DNA from: Alphaproteobacteria bacterium
GTDB taxonomy: Bacteria > Pseudomonadota > Alphaproteobacteria > UBA8366
DNA: 6,489 nt
NCBI GenBank assembly: GCA_030743445.1
Contig: JASLSL010000240.1
Coordinates: 1 to 6,489, forward strand
Direction of reading: 5' to 3'
The position numbers and the translations under genes were made by a program. The notes beneath the pieces are model-generated. The model searched no databases. It was not told the origin of the DNA and saw only the letters and a program-made list of their open reading frames with translations. Of this stretch, positions 1 through 6,036 are shown piece by piece; positions within the stretch are counted from its first letter, which is position 1, and each line of letters begins with the position of its first letter.

Positions 1-40
1 CATGGATTCCGGATCGGCGCGCGCGCCGTCCGGAATGACG
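1..40. repeat. GC-rich palindromic intergenic repeat (REP-like)
   Basis: Positions 6-13 (ATTCCGGA) are the exact reverse complement of 29-36 (TCCGGAAT). Between them, 15-28 is itself a perfect 14-base palindrome of alternating G and C, with one unpaired T at 14. The whole can fold into a stem of about 15 bp with almost no loop. No T-tract follows on either strand, so it does not look like a classical intrinsic terminator. The flanking pattern, GGATTCCGG at one end and CCGGAATGACG at the other, resembles short palindromes that I recall as abundant between genes in Bradyrhizobium and other alphaproteobacteria; that resemblance is from memory. The element may extend left of the window. Only one copy is seen here. 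Confidence 0.6.
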
Positions 41-170
41 TAATTGGTTAACGGAGATGGAGCAGACAAATTAAGGGCCTGGCACCTTCGTTATCTTCAC
101 TTGGGTCACCCCCTCCCTCTAACCGTCTCCCGTCGAAGGGAGGGGTATAAAGCAAGCAACCAGAACGCTT

Positions 171-193
171 CCCTCCCCCCTTGAGGGGGAGGG
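171..193 (-). terminator. Possible transcription terminator hairpin downstream of phaC
   Basis: A 9-bp GC-rich stem with a 5-base loop begins 15 bases past the phaC stop codon, reading on the minus strand. Position and strength fit a transcript end for phaC. The sequence after the stem on that strand is AAGCGTTCTGG, not a run of T, so it does not meet the usual intrinsic-terminator pattern. It could instead protect the mRNA 3' end or simply be part of the surrounding repeat. Confidence 0.35.
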
Positions 194-203
194 AGAGGGT
201 GGG
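185..203 (+). other. G-quadruplex motif
   Basis: Four G-runs on the plus strand (185-189, 191-193, 197-199, 201-203) are separated by loops of 1, 3 and 1 bases. This meets the standard G3+N1-7 definition, and short loops generally favour a stable parallel fold. The motif ends 5 bases before the complement of the phaC stop codon. The G-rich strand is the template strand of phaC, so the phaC mRNA carries the C-rich complement and the fold would form in DNA, not RNA. It uses the same bases as the 171-193 hairpin, so the two structures are mutually exclusive. Confidence 0.5.
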
Positions 204-208
204 AGGTC

Positions 209-2005
209 CTACGTCGCCTTGACCAGCACGTAGCTGCCCGGTGCGTCTTCGATCGGCTCGAGCTTGCCGTCGCCGGGCTGGCGCGCCTTGATCTGGCCGC
301 CGTCGTATTTCTTGATCCACTTGCGCCATTCGGGCCACCACGAGCCCGGGCGCTCGGTCGCGCCGTCGAGCCACTTGTCCGGGTTCTTCGGCGTCTTGGT
401 GTCGCTCCAGTAGCAGTACTTCTCGGCCGCCGGGTGGTTGACGACGCCGGCGATATGACCCGAGGCGGCGAGCACGAACTTGACCGGCCCCGAATATAGC
501 TGCGTCGCCTGGTAGGCCGACTTCCAGGGCGCGATGTGGTCCTCGCGGGTCGAGAGGATGAAGGTCGGCGTCTCGATCGCCGTGAGGTCGATCGGCGTCT
601 CGTTGAGGGTCAGCGCCCCCGGTTGGACCAGCTTGTTCTCCTGGTACATCGTGCGGAGATAGTAGCTGTGCATCGCCGCCGGCATGCGGGTCGAGTCGGA
701 ATTCCAATAGAGCAGGTCGAACGGGAACGGGTCCTTGCCCAGCAGGTAGTTGTTGATGACGAAGGACCAGATCAGGTCGTTGGCGCGCAGCATGTTGAAG
801 GTCGTCGCCATTTCGCTGCCCTCGAGGTAGCCGCGCTCGTCCATCTTGGCCTCGAGCGAGTCCAACTGCTCGTCGTCGATGAAGACGCCGAGCTCGCCCG
901 GCTCCTCGAAATCGACCAGGCTGACGAAATAGGTCGCCGAGCGAATACGGTCGTCGCCGGCGGCGGCCATGTGTCCCAGGGTTGCGGCCAGCAACGTGCC
1001 GCCGAGGCAATAGCCGATCGCGTTGATCTCGCGTTCGCCGGTTGCCTGTTCGATCGCCTCCAGCGCCGCCAGCGGCCCCTCGATCATGTAATCCTCGAAG
1101 CTCTTGTCCGCCAATTTGGCGTCCGGGTTGACCCACGAGACGCAGAATACTGTCAGTCCCTGCTCGGTCGCCCAGCGGATGAAGGAGTTTTTCTGCCGCA
1201 AATCGAGGATGTAGTACTTGTTGATCCAGGGCGGGATGATCAGCAACGGCCGCTTCGCCACCTTGTCGGTCAGCGGCGCGAATTGGAGCAGCTGGATCAG
1301 CTCGTTCTGGTAGACGACCTTGCCTTCCGACGTCGCGATATTGTCGCCGACCTCGAATGCGTCCTCGTCGACCATCTTGATGCGCAACTTGCCCTTGCCG
1401 CGCTCCAGGTCGTCGAGCACGTTTTGCAGGCCGTTGATGAGGTTCTCGCCGCCCGACTCGAAGGTCTCGCGCAACACTTCCGGATTGGTCGCGACGAAAT
1501 TGGTCGGCGCCATCGCGTCGACGAACTGGCGGGTGTAGAAATCGATCTTCTGCGCCGTCTTGTCGTCCAGCCCCTCGACCTCGCCGACCGTGTTCTGGAT
1601 CCAGCGCGAGGTCAGCAGGTAGGACTGCTTGACGAAGTCGAACAGGACGTTTTCGTCCCAGGCCTCGTCCTTGAAACGGTAATCGCCCTGCTCGGGGGCC
1701 ACGACCGGGTCGGGCTCCTGGCCCAGGAAGCGCCGCGTCGTGTTCTGCCACAGCGTCATATAGTCCTGCCACAGCGACATCTGGGCCTGCACCAGCTTCG
1801 CCGGGTCCGACATCATCTGCCGCGTCATCTCGAAGAACGCCGAGCCGATGTTCAGCGGGTCGACCGGGCCGTTGGCGCCGTTGCCCTGCTGGTGCGACAG
1901 GAACTCGCTGACGATGCGCTGGCTTTGCTCCGCGATCGACGCCATCGTTTTGGCGAACTCGGCCGGATCGGGCAGATTAGGCTCTTGAGGCGATTGATCG
2001 GACAT
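209..2005 (-). CDS. phaC: Class I poly(3-hydroxyalkanoate) synthase PhaC
   Basis: PhaC polymerises (R)-3-hydroxyacyl-CoA into polyester on the surface of storage granules, releasing CoA. The protein has 598 residues, normal for class I synthases (about 560-600). The N-terminal PhaC_N-type domain covers roughly residues 90-270 and the alpha/beta-hydrolase core roughly 250-540. The modified lipase box GYCLGG places the nucleophile at Cys333. Asp489 (in TREDHIAPW) and His517 (in ASGHIAG) complete the triad, matching Cys319/Asp480/His508 of Cupriavidus PhaC. The Trp-rich PGSWWPEW near residue 555 is also typical of class I. The start MSDQSPQEPN is chosen because AAGGAA sits 6 bases upstream; the frame stays open a further 103 codons, but that part lies antisense to the next gene and looks like no PhaC. 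No phaE, phaR, phaA, phaB or phasin gene is adjacent, consistent with a stand-alone class I enzyme. Substrate chain-length preference cannot be read reliably, though class I enzymes usually prefer short chains. Confidence 0.97.
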   Translation of the reverse strand: MSDQSPQEPNLPDPAEFAKTMASIAEQSQRIVSEFLSHQQGNGANGPVDPLNIGSAFFEMTRQMMSDPAKLVQAQMSLWQDYMTLWQNTTRRFLGQEPDPVVAPEQGDYRFKDEAWDENVLFDFVKQSYLLTSRWIQNTVGEVEGLDDKTAQKIDFYTRQFVDAMAPTNFVATNPEVLRETFESGGENLINGLQNVLDDLERGKGKLRIKMVDEDAFEVGDNIATSEGKVVYQNELIQLLQFAPLTDKVAKRPLLIIPPWINKYYILDLRQKNSFIRWATEQGLTVFCVSWVNPDAKLADKSFEDYMIEGPLAALEAIEQATGEREINAIGYCLGGTLLAATLGHMAAAGDDRIRSATYFVSLVDFEEPGELGVFIDDEQLDSLEAKMDERGYLEGSEMATTFNMLRANDLIWSFVINNYLLGKDPFPFDLLYWNSDSTRMPAAMHSYYLRTMYQENKLVQPGALTLNETPIDLTAIETPTFILSTREDHIAPWKSAYQATQLYSGPVKFVLAASGHIAGVVNHPAAEKYCYWSDTKTPKNPDKWLDGATERPGSWWPEWRKWIKKYDGGQIKARQPGDGKLEPIEDAPGSYVLVKAT

Positions 2006-2011
2006 CGGTGG

Positions 2012-2017
2012 TTCCTT
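2012..2017 (-). promoter_or_regulatory. Shine-Dalgarno of phaC
   Basis: Reads AAGGAA on the minus strand, 6 bases before the ATG at 2005-2003. It decides the start, since no comparable site precedes the upstream in-frame ATG codons. Confidence 0.75.
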
Positions 2018-2184
2018 ATCATTGCGCCAGGCGATGGCCCTGCCGATCGCGACGACGTTTTGGGGGACCGGGCTGTTGCGCCGACGAATTTTCGTATTTT
2101 TCGAGCGCGCAGTCATACATGATGGGCAGGCTTGCGTCATGCTAAATTTTCGAATGCGCGGTATGCCGCAACCGACGAGCAAGC

Positions 2185-2190
2185 AGAGGA
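2185..2190 (+). promoter_or_regulatory. Shine-Dalgarno of the OmpA-type lipoprotein gene
   Basis: AGAGGA lies 5 bases before the ATG at 2196. It supports this start over the in-frame ATG codons further upstream, which would place extra residues ahead of the lipoprotein signal peptide. Confidence 0.65.
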
Positions 2191-2195
2191 TACCG

Positions 2196-3452
2196 ATGCG
2201 CGTAAACTTGTATCCGATAGACGGTGTGCCGAGGGCGCCCAGTGCGCGCGTGCTGCCGCGATTGGCCGGGATCGGTCTCGCGCTTACCCTGCTTGCGGCG
2301 TGCGATACGGTCAAGGAGGTGACTTACGATACCCTCGACGTGATCAACCCGATGAACTGGTTCGGCGACGACGACGAAGAGAAAGCGGAAAAAGTGAAAA
2401 AGCCTATCGGCGCCGTCGCCGGCAGCCAGCAGGCCAAGGCGCAGCCCTATCCGAGGCTTCAATCCGTGCCCCTGCGGCCCAAGCGTCCGACCGTCGAACA
2501 GCAGCGCAAGCCCTTGGCCGAGGGGCTGATCGCCGATACCAAGAACGCGCGCTACACCGACCAGGTGTTGCGCAGCGAGGCGGTCTTCGGTGGCAAGGCG
2601 ACGCCGCCCGGCGCTTCCCGGCAGCCGGCCGCCCCCGTCGCATCGCCCAGGCAACCGCCGGCCCGGGCCGCCGTGGCGCCGCCACCCAAGCCGCCGCGGG
2701 TCGTGGCCCCTCCAGCGATGCGAGCGCCGGCGGCCCCGCCGGCAGTGAGGCCGCCAGCCGCGACTCGGACGCAGATCAGGCCGCCGCCCGCCCCGCCGCC
2801 GCCCGTGCGGGCGCCGCAACGGCGCGCCGTCGCGCCGCCGCCGCCGCGTCCAAAGGGACTGGGCGCTCGGCAGGCGCCGCCCCAGGTCGCCAAGCTGCCC
2901 GGCGCCCGGTCGAGTCGGTTCGCGACGCCGACCGGACGGCCGTCGGCGCGCGCGACGCCGCGTCCGGCACCGGCACCGCAACCGGTTCGGCCTTTGATCG
3001 AGGCGCCGGGCGCCACTGCACCGCCCGCCGCACCCGGTATCCGGCCGCCGCCCACGGCCTCCGGCGCCCGCGCCCGAGTGACCAAGACCTTCCAGGTCGG
3101 CACGATCTATTTCCGGGACGGCTCGGCGGCGATCACCAAGGCCGATGTCGACGTCCTCGTGACCGTGGCCCAGGTCTATAGCCAGACCGGCGGAACGATC
3201 CGCGTCGTCGGCCACTCGAGCCGCAACGTCAGGACCCTGAACCCAGCGCGCATGAAGGCGGTCAACTTCAAGGTCTCGCTCGACCGCGCGAACGCGGTCG
3301 CCACCGAATTGATCCGCCAGGGTGTGCCCGAGAATCGTATCGAGGTCGTCGCCCAGGGCGCGAACCAACCGATCTATGCCGAATCCACGGCGACCGGCGA
3401 GGCGGCGAACCGCCGCGCGGAGATCTTCATCGAGTATCTCAGCGAGGGCTGA
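2196..3452 (+). CDS. OmpA-domain lipoprotein with proline-rich stalk
   Basis: A 418-residue predicted cell-envelope lipoprotein. Residues 1-35 form a signal peptide with basic residues, a hydrophobic stretch (about 23-35) and the lipobox LAAC, putting the lipidated Cys at 36. Residues 37-130 are mixed and acidic early on (GDDDEE), with segments such as NPMNWFG and YPRLQSVP. Residues 135-290 are Pro/Ala/Arg-rich and probably an extended stalk, with five PPP or PPPP runs. Residues 297-414 form an OmpA-type C-terminal domain (IYFRDGSAAI, SLDRANAVATELIRQGVP, NRRAEIFIEY). In typical members a TD..G Asp and a later Arg bind diaminopimelate of peptidoglycan; here Arg364 is kept but the Asp position reads GHSSRN (Ser342), so binding may be altered. 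Asp at +2 after the Cys is an inner-membrane retention signal in E. coli; whether that holds here is unknown. A structural role tethering membrane to cell wall is inferred. The start is set by AGAGGA and the signal peptide. It may be co-transcribed with the next gene, 43 bp on. Confidence 0.9.
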   Translation: MRVNLYPIDGVPRAPSARVLPRLAGIGLALTLLAACDTVKEVTYDTLDVINPMNWFGDDDEEKAEKVKKPIGAVAGSQQAKAQPYPRLQSVPLRPKRPTVEQQRKPLAEGLIADTKNARYTDQVLRSEAVFGGKATPPGASRQPAAPVASPRQPPARAAVAPPPKPPRVVAPPAMRAPAAPPAVRPPAATRTQIRPPPAPPPPVRAPQRRAVAPPPPRPKGLGARQAPPQVAKLPGARSSRFATPTGRPSARATPRPAPAPQPVRPLIEAPGATAPPAAPGIRPPPTASGARARVTKTFQVGTIYFRDGSAAITKADVDVLVTVAQVYSQTGGTIRVVGHSSRNVRTLNPARMKAVNFKVSLDRANAVATELIRQGVPENRIEVVAQGANQPIYAESTATGEAANRRAEIFIEYLSEG

Positions 3453-3495
3453 CCCGAATGGCATCGCAATTGACGCCATGTCGCGGGGTGGTGAC

Positions 3496-4725
3496 ATGAG
3501 GGACGAGTTTTACCGAATCAAGCGGCTTCCGCCCTATGTGTTCGCCGAGGTCGATGCGATGAAGGCGCAGGCCCGGGCCGACGGCGACGACATCATAGAT
3601 TTCGGCATGGGCAATCCGGATTCGCCGACGCCACAGCACATCGTCGACAAACTGACCGAGACGGCCCAAAATCCGCGCGCCCACCGCTATTCGAACAGCC
3701 GTGGCATTCCGGGGCTGCGCAAGGCGCTTGCCGGCTATTACGAGCGCCGGTTCGGTGTCGCCCTCGATCCCGACTCGGAAGTCGTCGTGACCCTCGGCTC
3801 GAAGGAAGGAATGGCGAACCTGGCGCAGGCGATCACCAGCCCTGGCGATCTGGTGCTGGCGCCGAACCCGAGCTACCCGATCCATGCCTTCGGCTTCATC
3901 ATCGCCGGCGGCGTCGTGCGCCATCTGCCGGCCCATGGCGGGTCGGGCGGCGACCAGAAGGACTATCTCGCCGCGCTGCAGCGCGCCGTCGATCATTCGA
4001 TTCCGAAACCGGTCGCCCTGGTGCTGAACTTTCCCTCGAACCCGACGGCGGAAGTGGTCGACCTCGGTTTCTACGAGGAGGTCGTCGGGTTCTGCTGCCG
4101 GCATGAAATATATATCTTGTCCGATCTGGCCTATGCGGAAATCTACTTCGACGGCAATCCGCCGCCCTCGATCCTCCAGGTCAAGGGCGCCAAGGACATC
4201 GCGGTCGAGTTCACCTCGCTTTCCAAGACCTACTCGATGCCGGGCTGGCGCATCGGCTTCGCGGCCGGCAACAAACGCATGATCTCGGCCCTGGCGCGGG
4301 TCAAGTCCTACCTCGATTACGGCGCCTTCACGCCGATCCAGGTCGCCGCGACGGCGGCGCTGAACGGGCCGCAGGACTGTATCGACGAGTTGCGCGATCT
4401 CTACCGCGAGCGCCGCGACATCCTGATCGAGGGCCTGGCGGCGGCGGGTTGGGAGATTCCGAGCCCCCAGGCGACGATGTTCGCCTGGGCGCCCCTGCCG
4501 CCGGCGCAGGTCGAGTTCGGCTCGCTCGAATTCGCGAAACTGTTGCTGCGCGAAGCCAAGGTCGCGGTCTCGCCCGGCCTCGGATTCGGCGAGCACGGCG
4601 AGGGGTTCGTCAGGATCGCGTTGGTCGAGAACAAGCAACGCATCCGCCAGGCGGTCCGCAACATCAAACAGGTGTTGTCGCGGTCGCACAATATCGAGCC
4701 GGAGAGGAAGGCCGTCGCCGAATGA
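3496..4725 (+). CDS. alaC: PLP-dependent aminotransferase, AlaC-like (often labelled LL-diaminopimelate aminotransferase)
   Basis: A 409-residue fold-type I (class I/II) aminotransferase. It resembles E. coli AlaC (412 residues) throughout: RLPPYVF near the start, IIDFGMGNPD (33-42), GSKEG (101-105), PNPSYPIH (123-130), FPSNPTA (179-185), SLSKTYSMPGWRIGF (241-255), SPGLGFGEHG (359-368). Lys244 should form the Schiff base with PLP. Asn182, Asp210 and Tyr213 should contact the cofactor ring, Arg252 its phosphate, and Arg373 the substrate carboxylate. All are present, so the enzyme should be active. AlaC interconverts pyruvate and glutamate with alanine and 2-oxoglutarate. Relatives are frequently annotated as LL-diaminopimelate aminotransferase (DapL); sequence alone does not settle the substrate, but the strong AlaC likeness favours alanine. 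The start at 3496 gives the family's usual N-terminus (M-x-x-EFYRIKRLPPYVF) with a weak GGGGTGG upstream; ATG 3478, in frame, is a less likely alternative. Its stop overlaps the hom start. Confidence 0.93.
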   Translation: MRDEFYRIKRLPPYVFAEVDAMKAQARADGDDIIDFGMGNPDSPTPQHIVDKLTETAQNPRAHRYSNSRGIPGLRKALAGYYERRFGVALDPDSEVVVTLGSKEGMANLAQAITSPGDLVLAPNPSYPIHAFGFIIAGGVVRHLPAHGGSGGDQKDYLAALQRAVDHSIPKPVALVLNFPSNPTAEVVDLGFYEEVVGFCCRHEIYILSDLAYAEIYFDGNPPPSILQVKGAKDIAVEFTSLSKTYSMPGWRIGFAAGNKRMISALARVKSYLDYGAFTPIQVAATAALNGPQDCIDELRDLYRERRDILIEGLAAAGWEIPSPQATMFAWAPLPPAQVEFGSLEFAKLLLREAKVAVSPGLGFGEHGEGFVRIALVENKQRIRQAVRNIKQVLSRSHNIEPERKAVAE

Positions 4726-6014
4726 CGGAACCCCTGAACATCGCGATCGCCGGCCTCGGGACGGTCGGCGCGGGCACCGTCAGGCTGTTGGTCGACCAAG
4801 CCGCTTTGCTCGCCACGCGGTCGCGCCGCGAGATTCGCGTCACATCCGTCTCGGCGCGCGACCGCGGACGCAACCGCGGGATCGATATCTCGAACTACCA
4901 GTGGTTCGACGATGCGGCGCAAATGGCGGCGGAGGCCGAGGCCGACGTGGTCGTCGAGCTGATCGGCGGCAGTGACGGCGTGGCGCGCGCGGTCTGCGAC
5001 GCCGCGATCGCCGCGGGAAGGCACGTGGTGACGGCGAACAAAGCGCTTTTGGCCGAGGCCGGTACCGAGATCGCGCGCGCGGCCGAAGGGGCGGGCGTCT
5101 CGCTCGGCTACGAGGCTGCTGTCGCCGGCGGCATTCCGGTGATCAAGGCGCTGCGCGAGGGCCTCGCGGGCAACCGGATCGAGCGTCTGCACGGCATCCT
5201 GAACGGGACCTGCAATTACATCCTCACCGCGATGCGCGATACCGGGCGTGAGTTCGACGATGTGCTGGCAGAAGCCCAGGAGCTCGGCTATGCGGAAGTC
5301 GACCCGGCGTTCGACGTCGACGGTGTCGATACCGCGCACAAGCTCGCGATTCTGACCAGCGTCGCGTTCGGCACCGAGGTCGACTTCAAGAGCGTGCATA
5401 TCGAGGGCATTCGCAATATCGCAACGGCGGACATCGAATACGCCGAGGAATTGGGCTATCGCATCAAGTTGCTGGGCATTGCCGAGCGCAACGAGCACGG
5501 CATCCACCAGCGGGTCCATCCCGCGATGGTTTCGACCGCGGCGCCGATCGCGGCGGTCGAGGGCGTGTTCAACGCGGTCGTCGCCGACGGCGACTTCGTC
5601 GGCACCACCGTGTTCGAGGGTCGGGGAGCCGGTGCGGGGCCGACCGCCTCGGCAGTCGTCAGCGATATCGTCGACATCGCCTGCGGGCGATTGACGCCGG
5701 CCTTCGGGGTTCCGGCATCGGCGTTGGCGAAGCCCGAGGCGGCGCCGATGGAAAGCCATCGCGGTATGTACTACGTCCGGCTGATGGTGCTCGACCAACC
5801 CGGCGTTTTCGCCGACGTCGCGGCCGCGCTGCGCGACCATGAGATTTCCATCGAGGCGGCGATCCAGCGCACCCGCTCGGAAGCCGAGGCGGTGCCCGTG
5901 GTGCTGACCACGCACGATGTTCAAGAGTCGGCGATGCAGGGCGCGTTGGACGAGATCGGCGGATTCGACGCGGTGCAGGAGCCGCCCCACATGATCCGGA
6001 TCGAGAAATTCTGA
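4722..6014 (+). CDS. hom: Homoserine dehydrogenase
   Basis: Reduces L-aspartate-4-semialdehyde to L-homoserine with NAD(P)H, the branch step to threonine and methionine, in the cytoplasm. It has 430 residues, the usual length for the monofunctional enzyme with a C-terminal regulatory domain. Residues 6-20 hold the Rossmann motif GLGTVG (11-16). TANKALL supplies Lys107 at the cofactor/substrate cleft. In the catalytic region 156-208 (HGILNGTCNYIL, then AEVDPAFDVDGVDTAHK), Glu192, Asp198, Asp203 and Lys207 match by spacing Glu208, Asp214, Asp219 and Lys223 of yeast Hom6. Residues 349-424 form an ACT domain (YYVRLMVLDQPGVFADVAAAL), the usual site of allosteric control, typically by threonine. 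There is no aspartokinase domain. ATG overlaps the preceding TGA as ATGA, which suggests translational coupling; a GGAGAGGA lies 13 bases upstream. The start gives MTEPLNIAIAGLGTVG, as expected for the family. Confidence 0.97.
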   Translation: MTEPLNIAIAGLGTVGAGTVRLLVDQAALLATRSRREIRVTSVSARDRGRNRGIDISNYQWFDDAAQMAAEAEADVVVELIGGSDGVARAVCDAAIAAGRHVVTANKALLAEAGTEIARAAEGAGVSLGYEAAVAGGIPVIKALREGLAGNRIERLHGILNGTCNYILTAMRDTGREFDDVLAEAQELGYAEVDPAFDVDGVDTAHKLAILTSVAFGTEVDFKSVHIEGIRNIATADIEYAEELGYRIKLLGIAERNEHGIHQRVHPAMVSTAAPIAAVEGVFNAVVADGDFVGTTVFEGRGAGAGPTASAVVSDIVDIACGRLTPAFGVPASALAKPEAAPMESHRGMYYVRLMVLDQPGVFADVAAALRDHEISIEAAIQRTRSEAEAVPVVLTTHDVQESAMQGALDEIGGFDAVQEPPHMIRIEKF

Positions 6015-6021
6015 CGTCTTT

Positions 6022-6030
6022 GGAGAAGGG
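6022..6030 (+). promoter_or_regulatory. Shine-Dalgarno of glpX
   Basis: GGAGAAGGG lies in the 22-base gap after hom and 6 bases before the ATG at 6037. It is the strongest ribosome-binding site in the window and fixes the glpX start at 6037 rather than the in-frame ATG at 6058. Confidence 0.75.
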
Positions 6031-6036
6031 CGAACG

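Larger units (their letters stand above)
106..207. repeat. Polypyrimidine/polypurine block with nested inverted repeats
   Basis: Two hairpins can be drawn. Positions 110-118 pair exactly with 137-145 (CCCCTCCCT/AGGGAGGGG, 18-base loop), with a competing smaller stem 127-131/138-142. Positions 171-179 pair exactly with 185-193 (CCCTCCCCC/GGGGGAGGG, 5-base loop). The outer parts, near 109-120 and 185-207, are also roughly complementary, so the whole block is an imperfect inverted repeat. This architecture suits a small non-autonomous or interspersed intergenic repeat rather than a gene. No transposase and no clear target-site duplication are seen. The sequence between 41 and 105 shows nothing I can name. 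Confidence 0.45.
2006..2195. promoter_or_regulatory. Divergent promoter region between phaC and the OmpA-type lipoprotein gene
   Basis: These 190 bases separate two divergently transcribed genes and must hold the phaC promoter and probably one for the rightward genes. The region is richer in A+T than its surroundings, notably at 2084-2103 and 2141-2154. It contains an inverted repeat ACGAA-TT-TTCGT (2084-2095) and three related copies of A(T)4-5CG at 2088-2094, 2096-2103 and 2146-2152, which could be an operator or merely A+T-rich promoter sequence. I could not find a convincing -35/-10 pair on either strand, so no transcription start is proposed. A small GCGG/CCGC hairpin lies at 2158-2169. 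Confidence 0.5.

Noticed and set aside
56..73. Tiny open frame beginning ATGGAGCAG
   Set aside because: Only five codons before a stop, with no sign of leader-peptide function; the nearest coding gene, phaC, runs on the opposite strand.
48..1772. Second minus-strand open frame of 574 codons overlapping phaC in another frame
   Set aside because: Arg/Gly/Pro/Asp-rich with no domain; a frame-shifted reading of phaC continued through the repeat block.
536..2122. Open frame of 528 codons on the plus strand, antisense to phaC
   Set aside because: Composition is that of a high-GC shadow frame (Val/Asp/Arg/Leu-rich, no recognisable domain), and phaC on the other strand is unambiguous.
2022..2195. 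Upstream in-frame starts for the lipoprotein (2022 and later ATGs)
   Set aside because: They would put up to 58 residues ahead of the signal peptide and lack a ribosome-binding site; ATG 2196 has AGAGGA.
2006..2314. N-terminal extension of PhaC by 103 codons to an upstream ATG
   Set aside because: The added residues resemble no PhaC N-terminus, lie antisense to the lipoprotein signal peptide, and the ATG at 2005 has a good Shine-Dalgarno.
3458..3479. Weak ATGGC/GCCAT hairpin between the lipoprotein and aminotransferase genes as a terminator
   Set aside because: Only 5 bp plus a mismatch-separated 2 bp, with no T-tract. It is noted only because it would cover the alternative ATG at 3478.
2142..3497. 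Long minus-strand open frames (including 2552-3103) opposite the lipoprotein gene
   Set aside because: They arise from the GC-rich proline/alanine stalk, where stop codons are rare in every frame; no ribosome-binding site or domain supports them.
4106..4118. Short AT island (AAATATATATC) inside the aminotransferase gene as a promoter or insertion scar
   Set aside because: It encodes a conserved-looking in-frame stretch (EIYILSD) leading to the PLP-binding Asp, so it is just local codon choice.
3439..4689. Minus-strand open frame of 416 codons opposite the aminotransferase
   Set aside because: Antisense to a fully conserved enzyme with every catalytic residue; the translated product has no recognisable motif.
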